Made by a program: the position numbers and the translations under genes. From the NCBI GenBank assembly GCA_020634335.1, contig JACKBY010000030.1, forward strand, positions 1-34,151: DNA of 34,151 bases. Reading direction: 5' to 3'. The number at the start of each line of letters is the position of its first letter. Within the stretch, counting starts at the first letter, position 1. A model generated the notes under the pieces. The model was not told where the DNA came from, did no database searches, and saw only the letters and a program-made list of their open reading frames with translations. This DNA comes from Promineifilum sp. GTDB taxonomy: Bacteria > Chloroflexota > Anaerolineae > Promineifilales > Promineifilaceae. Below are positions 29,698 to 34,151 of this stretch, piece after piece.

Positions 29698-31174
29698 ATC
29701 GTCCACATCGCCGAGCTCCGGCCGGTTATTCCTGCTCGCCCTTCTGCTGCTGAGCGTCCTCGCCTATGGAGCGATGGCTGTCTGGTTTCCCTTGGGGCCG
29801 AATGTTTCGCGGGTTCCTCCCGGCGACATCCGCACGTTTGCGGCGACACTGCCGGCCGGGTTGGCTTATGCCGCCCTGGTGCTGGCTCTTTTCGCCTTGC
29901 TGGCGGCGGCCTTTCGCCGGGCGACCAGCCACAGGATGGGGCCAGGATCACTGCGTTTTGTTCTTGCCGGGACGGTGTTGCTGGCCTTGCCCTTGATTTG
30001 GGCCTATCCCGTCAATGCAACGGATGTTTTCGGCTACGTGATACGTGGCCGAATTACCAGCGCCTATGGAGAAAGCCCCTTTTCTTCCCCGGCGGCGGCG
30101 TTCGTCGGCGATCCGTTCATGCCGCTGGTGGGGGAATGGGCCGGCGACACCACCCCCTACGGACCGCTGTGGGAACTGATCGCCGCCGGGCTGACGGCCG
30201 TCTCCGGCGATAATCTCCTCCTGGGCGTCTTGTTGTTCAAGGGACTGGCGCTGGCCTGCTTTCTGATCACCGCGTTTCTGATCTGGGAACTGTTGCCGGA
30301 CGGCCGCCTGCGCAGCGCCTATACGTTGCTCTGGGCGTGGAACCCGGCGCTGCTGCTGACATTTATCCTCGACGGCCACAACGACGCCCTGATGCTGTTG
30401 TGGCTATTGCTGGGGCGTTGGATGGCGCGGCGCGGCCGGCCGGCCGCCGGCTTTCTGGTGATGGCCCTGGCGGCGTTAACCAAGCCGGTGGCTGTTCTGG
30501 CGCTGCCGTTTTTCTTTTTGGAGTCCATCCGCGATCTGCCCGCCGGACGGGCGAGAAGGCATTTTGCCCTGGTCGCGCTGGGTGGGGTGATGTTGCTGGC
30601 CTGGCTGGCCTTTTGGCCATGGGCGGACACGAATGGGCCGTTGCAAGCGGCGGCTGACCTGGGGGCACGACTATCCCGCGAAGCCACCGGCGGGGCCGGT
30701 TTCTCGCTCGCGGTCTGGGTCTACGTAGCGCTGGGGCAGCGGGTTGCCGTCGAAACCATCGGGCTTGTGCTGCGGTTGCTCTTCCTGGGTTTCGCTCTGT
30801 GGTTGGTGTGGTTGGGCGCACGCGGCCGCTCGGCTCTGCGTGGTGCGGCCGATGTCTTCTATGGCTACGTGGTAACGGCGCTGAATTTCCGCATCTGGTA
30901 TGCCGTCTGGCCCTTCCCCTGGCTCATTCTGGACGCCGGCCAACACGCCGAGCACACGGATACAGCCTCGGCCGCCGATTATCGCTTGCGGCTAGGATTC
31001 TGGTTTTTGCTGACCACCCAACTATCGGTTGTGGTGTATGGTCATCTGCGGGTCTTCGTCCTGGGTGGCGATCAGGGCCTGGCCCACCTCATCGGCGTCC
31101 CCCTTGTATTTGGGCTACCTTGGCTCTTGTCCGCTTTGCCTTGGCCGCTCTCACGACCCATTCACGTCGCTTAA
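29684..31174 (+). CDS. GT-C type membrane glycosyltransferase (MptB/GT87-like)
   Basis: A 496-residue integral membrane protein with about 12-13 helices. The stretch YPVNATDVFGYVIRGRI followed by GDTTPYGPLWELIAAG is typical of polyprenyl-phosphate-sugar dependent GT-C enzymes (mannosyltransferase MptA/B and GT87-like), where an acidic residue in the first extracytoplasmic loop is catalytic; here the Asp of NATDVFGY is the candidate. Other marks are LLWAWNPALLLTFILDGHND and LAALTKPVAVLALPFFFLE. It would add a sugar from a lipid carrier to an envelope lipid or glycan at the outer membrane face. Donor and acceptor cannot be told. It begins inside the end of the kinase gene (14-bp overlap), so it is in the same transcript. 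Confidence 0.82.
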   Translation: MPVDKSSTSPSSGRLFLLALLLLSVLAYGAMAVWFPLGPNVSRVPPGDIRTFAATLPAGLAYAALVLALFALLAAAFRRATSHRMGPGSLRFVLAGTVLLALPLIWAYPVNATDVFGYVIRGRITSAYGESPFSSPAAAFVGDPFMPLVGEWAGDTTPYGPLWELIAAGLTAVSGDNLLLGVLLFKGLALACFLITAFLIWELLPDGRLRSAYTLLWAWNPALLLTFILDGHNDALMLLWLLLGRWMARRGRPAAGFLVMALAALTKPVAVLALPFFFLESIRDLPAGRARRHFALVALGGVMLLAWLAFWPWADTNGPLQAAADLGARLSREATGGAGFSLAVWVYVALGQRVAVETIGLVLRLLFLGFALWLVWLGARGRSALRGAADVFYGYVVTALNFRIWYAVWPFPWLILDAGQHAEHTDTASAADYRLRLGFWFLLTTQLSVVVYGHLRVFVLGGDQGLAHLIGVPLVFGLPWLLSALPWPLSRPIHVA

Positions 31175-31209
31175 CGCAACTTTCATAGCGATGGTGGCTC
31201 GTTTCTGCT

Positions 31210-31227
31210 ATCCTTCCATTTAAGGAT
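31210..31227 (+). promoter_or_regulatory. Small hairpin covering the ribosome site of the next gene
   Basis: ATCCTT-CCATTT-AAGGAT forms a 6-bp stem. AAGGA in its right arm is the only Shine-Dalgarno-like string before the GTG at 31237 (10-base spacing), so folding would hide the ribosome site. Confidence 0.35.
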
Positions 31228-31236
31228 GTCCGGCCG

Positions 31237-33360
31237 GTGGCGATTGTGACACCACGCCGGACTGACGACTGCATTATGGTCTTTCTACAGCAGATCATCC
31301 AATTGTTGAGCCGGCCACCGGGCAGCGTCATCTATCATCTGTTGACCCTTTTCGCCCTGCAAGTGGTGTTGGCGCTCTCGTTTGCACGCTGGCAGCGGGA
31401 CGCCAACGATGAGTCGGCGCGGCGCATGACCTTTGCCGCGGGCGGCATCCTGTTGGCGCGCCTTATCCTGTTGTTCGTCGGCCTCATGGTGGAAGGCGAC
31501 CCGGCCCGCGCCCGCATCGTTCTGCCGCCACTGGAGCAAGCCATCGATATGGCGACGGTGTTGCTGCTGGTGTGGGGGCTGGCCGCGTTGGCCATGCACC
31601 GGCCGCGCCTGGCTGATGGCCTCTTGCTGGTCAGCCTGGTGGTGGTGGCCGTCATGTTCCTGTTTTTCTTCCAGGACTGGCAAAATCGCGTGGCGGCCAC
31701 CGGAGTAGCAACGGCCTACGTCGGCACGATTCAGGCCTACGTGTGGGGGGTGCTGCAGATGGCGCTCCTGGCCGCCGGGCTGGTTTGGCTGCTGCTGGAG
31801 CGCGGCAGCCGGTTCACCCTGCGGCCGATCATCGTGGCTGTCGTCCTGTTGGCCCACGTGGCTAATTTCTTCAACTATCCGGAGATCATCCCCTCCGGCA
31901 CCGAGGTCGTTTACTGGTTGCGCTTGGGATATATGGTCGCGTTTCCGTTGTGGGCGGTGCAGGCCTACCGTGACAATATCCGCGGCCTGTTGACACCCAC
32001 GGAAGTCGGCCGTCTGCAATCGATTCAGTTGGCGCACAATCTTCAGCTGGCAACCGCCGTCATCAGCGCCCGCATTCCCGAACTGCGACTGGAGCAGGCG
32101 CTGGACATGGTCACCGGCCTGGTGCCGACGCGCCTGGCGGCCATTGGACTGATCGACGAGAAGCACCCACAGCGGGTCGTTTTCGGCCAACTGCGTCCCG
32201 CGCCCGCGCGCGATACCGGCTATGGCCGTCAGATTAACCTGTCCGATCACGCCGCCTTTCGCCTGGCCTATGAGCAGCAGCGCGGCATTGAACTGCTGCC
32301 GCGCGGCGTGGGCGCGCGGCAGGCCCACGAACTCTCGCAGCAGTTTAACGCCGGCGCGTTTGGTCCGGTATTTGTCGAGCCGCTGGTTGTGGCCCATCAA
32401 TGCCTCGGTTTCCTGCTGCTGGCCGCGCCGCCGACGGCGCAGAACTGGTCGGAACGCGATCGCGCCGTTATTCCCGGCCTGGCGGCTTTCATCGCCCAGG
32501 CAGTTGCCAATAGCCGCCGCCTGGAAATGGACGCGAGTGCCCAACCGGGCAACCGGCCCGACCTCGCGCCGCTATCGGCCACGGCCATCACGCTGCCCCG
32601 CGGGGGCGAAGGTGACGCGGAAAAGGAACGCCTCATGCTGGAACTGGCCGAGACCCGGCGAATGCTGACGACAGTCGAGGAACGCGCGCGTCAGGCCGAG
32701 ACGGTTGCCGTCTTCTTACAGCAGCGCGAACCGGGCCAGCCGACCGCCGCCCGGCCGCAGGTCGCCCAATCGGCCCTGGCCCCGGCGGTGGATCAGGCGT
32801 TGAACGTCATCCTGCCTCTGCTGCGGGAGAAGAATTTGAAACTGGACATGGTCATTCGCGATGATTTGCCGCTGGTGGCCGTCAAGGAGACGATTCTGCG
32901 GCAACTGGTGCTCAGCTTGCTGGAAAACTCATGCCGGGCATCCCGGGAAGATGGCACTATCCTCATTCGCGCCGAGGCGGTGGCTGCTAACGGCAGCGGG
33001 CCCGCGACGGGTCGAGCGGTTGCCTTGATGGTATCGGATGCCGGGTCGGGCATCCGGCCCGAGGACCAAGAGCGCGTGTTCGATTCGCACTATTATCTGA
33101 CCGGCGGCCGGCCCATCGTTGGCCTGGGCGACAACAGCGCCAATTTGGCCGTGGTGCAAAAACTGGCCCAGGCCGGCGGCGGCGACATGTACTTCGAAAG
33201 CAAGCCAGGCGCGGGGACGACATTCACCTTGCGCTTGCCCGCGGCCGAGGTGCGGCCGTGGACACTGATGAAGACGAAACAGGAAGCGGGCAAATCCAAG
33301 TCGGGCATGGTAAAGCCGGAACCAATCACGCCGGGGGGCGGGACAGTTGACGGCGGATAG
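31237..33360 (+). CDS. 7TM/GAF histidine-kinase-like protein without phosphoacceptor histidine
   Basis: A 707-residue membrane sensor. Seven hydrophobic helices lie within about 30-245, a GAF-like domain at about 265-428 (VPTRLAAIGLIDEKHPQRVV... EPLVVAHQCLGFLLLA), a coiled coil at 458-495, and a GHKL ATPase domain at about 515-668. The ATPase has an N-box LLENSCRAS (Asn564), DAGSGI (601-606) and GLGDNSANLAVVQKL (629-643), then a GAGTTFTLRLP ending. No histidine occurs between residues 431 and 617, so the usual HisKA phosphoacceptor is missing. It may be a pseudokinase, or phosphorylate or regulate another kinase. The start is GTG 31237 (AAGGA at 10 bases) or ATG 31276, which has no ribosome site. 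The C-terminal 40 residues are basic and Gly/Pro-rich. Confidence 0.85.
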   Translation: MAIVTPRRTDDCIMVFLQQIIQLLSRPPGSVIYHLLTLFALQVVLALSFARWQRDANDESARRMTFAAGGILLARLILLFVGLMVEGDPARARIVLPPLEQAIDMATVLLLVWGLAALAMHRPRLADGLLLVSLVVVAVMFLFFFQDWQNRVAATGVATAYVGTIQAYVWGVLQMALLAAGLVWLLLERGSRFTLRPIIVAVVLLAHVANFFNYPEIIPSGTEVVYWLRLGYMVAFPLWAVQAYRDNIRGLLTPTEVGRLQSIQLAHNLQLATAVISARIPELRLEQALDMVTGLVPTRLAAIGLIDEKHPQRVVFGQLRPAPARDTGYGRQINLSDHAAFRLAYEQQRGIELLPRGVGARQAHELSQQFNAGAFGPVFVEPLVVAHQCLGFLLLAAPPTAQNWSERDRAVIPGLAAFIAQAVANSRRLEMDASAQPGNRPDLAPLSATAITLPRGGEGDAEKERLMLELAETRRMLTTVEERARQAETVAVFLQQREPGQPTAARPQVAQSALAPAVDQALNVILPLLREKNLKLDMVIRDDLPLVAVKETILRQLVLSLLENSCRASREDGTILIRAEAVAANGSGPATGRAVALMVSDAGSGIRPEDQERVFDSHYYLTGGRPIVGLGDNSANLAVVQKLAQAGGGDMYFESKPGAGTTFTLRLPAAEVRPWTLMKTKQEAGKSKSGMVKPEPITPGGGTVDGG

Positions 33361-33366
33361 CGGACG

Positions 33367-34151
33367 ATGAACACCGACCCTATTGCGCGCCGCCGTAGCT
33401 GGCAAATAAATTTCCTTTTCACCGGGGCGGTTTTGATCACCGTCTTCCTGGCGCTCATCCTCGCTCAACTCGATGCGCTGCAAGTTCGCGCGGCCACGGA
33501 ACGCTCCGGTCTGCCCATCGTCAATATTCAGGCGACGGCCATCGCCGTCGGCAACGTCATCCCGCTCGATCTGAATCCTGAAATGCCCGCGTCGCCGGGC
33601 GAAGCCGTGGCTGTAGGGCCGGTGCCCGACGACCTCAATCCGCGTCCGGAATTCATCACCGGCGTGAGCGAGGAGGGTATCATCTTTACCGTGTGCGGCG
33701 AGGTGCCGGAGGGCTGGCTGCTCTACACTGTGCAGCCGGGAGAGACACTGGCCTCGCTGGCCGCAGGAACGCAGTCGACTGTAGCCGATCTGTCGGCCGC
33801 CAACTGTCTGACCGATGGACAAGTGACGCCCGGCATGCAGTTGCTGGTGCCGCGACAGCCGTCGGCCAACTTGTGTGGGCCGCCGCAGTGGTGGGTGCGC
33901 TATCAGGTGCGCCCGGGCGATACGCTGGGCGCTCTGGCTGTCAATCGGGGCACGACTATCGACGAGATTTTACGCGCCAACTGCCGGGATTCTCTCGATC
34001 TGCAGGCCGGGCAATCCATCTTCCTGCCGCCTGGCGTCCAGACGGGCGGAGATGTGCCGATCCCCCAGCCCTCGTTGACTCCGCTGCCGACGGCGACGGC
34101 CGTTCCCACCCTTGTCCCCTTGCCGACAGCCACAACAGGGCCGGTGCAACC
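33367..34151 (+). CDS. Membrane-anchored double LysM protein (partial, runs off right edge)
   Basis: The frame opens with ATG 33367, six bases after the preceding stop, and stays open to the window edge (261 residues). A basic N-terminus (RRRSWQ) and one hydrophobic helix (about 14-34) act as signal anchor, so the rest is outside. Two LysM domains follow: 119-163 (YTVQPGETLASLAAGTQSTV... LLVPRQ) and 178-222 (RYQVRPGDTLGALAVNRGTT... IFLPPG), each with a Cys in its ANC segment. A Thr/Pro-rich linker (TPLPTATAVPTLVPLPT) begins near 237 and probably leads to another domain beyond the edge. LysM domains bind peptidoglycan or other GlcNAc polymers. Being in the same unit as a sensor and a glycosyltransferase, it fits an envelope role. 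Confidence 0.88.
   Translation, partial: MNTDPIARRRSWQINFLFTGAVLITVFLALILAQLDALQVRAATERSGLPIVNIQATAIAVGNVIPLDLNPEMPASPGEAVAVGPVPDDLNPRPEFITGVSEEGIIFTVCGEVPEGWLLYTVQPGETLASLAAGTQSTVADLSAANCLTDGQVTPGMQLLVPRQPSANLCGPPQWWVRYQVRPGDTLGALAVNRGTTIDEILRANCRDSLDLQAGQSIFLPPGVQTGGDVPIPQPSLTPLPTATAVPTLVPLPTATTGPVQ

Overview
The window looks like a chromosomal piece of a GC-rich, environmental Chloroflexota bacterium (Anaerolineae/Caldilineae-like). This is inferred from the gene mix: very long multi-GAF sensor kinases, 7TM-GAF proteins, BMP-type ABC transporters with 'VVACGG' lipoproteins, and Thr/Pro-rich LysM envelope proteins. No rRNA, complete tRNA, insertion sequence, phage gene or CRISPR array was seen. 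Codon use and GC look even throughout, so this reads as core or accessory chromosome rather than a mobile island.

Left part (1-15411), all on the minus strand. In transcription order it holds a cNMP-binding/bacterial-PH membrane protein, peptide deformylase, gatC, gatA and gatB (the tRNA-dependent amidotransferase). Next come a 7TM-GAF sensor overlapping a 1433-residue multi-GAF histidine kinase, and a lone CheY-like receiver. Then follow a Ddl-like ATP-grasp ligase with a LysW-like zinc-ribbon protein, two tandem DUF488 proteins, and the start of an OB-fold-like protein that runs off the left edge. gatA is broken in this sequence by about six frameshifts inside 230 bp.

Middle (15533-26703), plus strand. 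A divergent membrane protein with an HELAH motif and a TPR-like tail comes first. A large BMP-family (nucleoside-type) ABC transport locus follows: ATPase, permease pair A, permease pair B, one lipoprotein with two fused BMP domains, and a second ATPase. Every component is therefore present twice, the binding proteins as one fused polypeptide. The leader between the permeases and the binding protein carries a perfect Shine-Dalgarno, a 15-codon ORF and two strong hairpins. The gap before the second ATPase holds repeated 14-bp inverted repeats.

Right part (26690-34151). A minus-strand extended SDR with a C-terminal membrane anchor overlaps the end of the second ATPase gene and has a good promoter. 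After a 371-bp gap with structured DNA come four plus-strand genes: a NarL-type GAF histidine kinase, a GT-C type membrane glycosyltransferase, a 7TM/GAF histidine-kinase-like protein that lacks a phosphoacceptor histidine, and a membrane-anchored double-LysM protein cut by the right edge. Their tight spacing suggests one envelope/signalling transcription unit.
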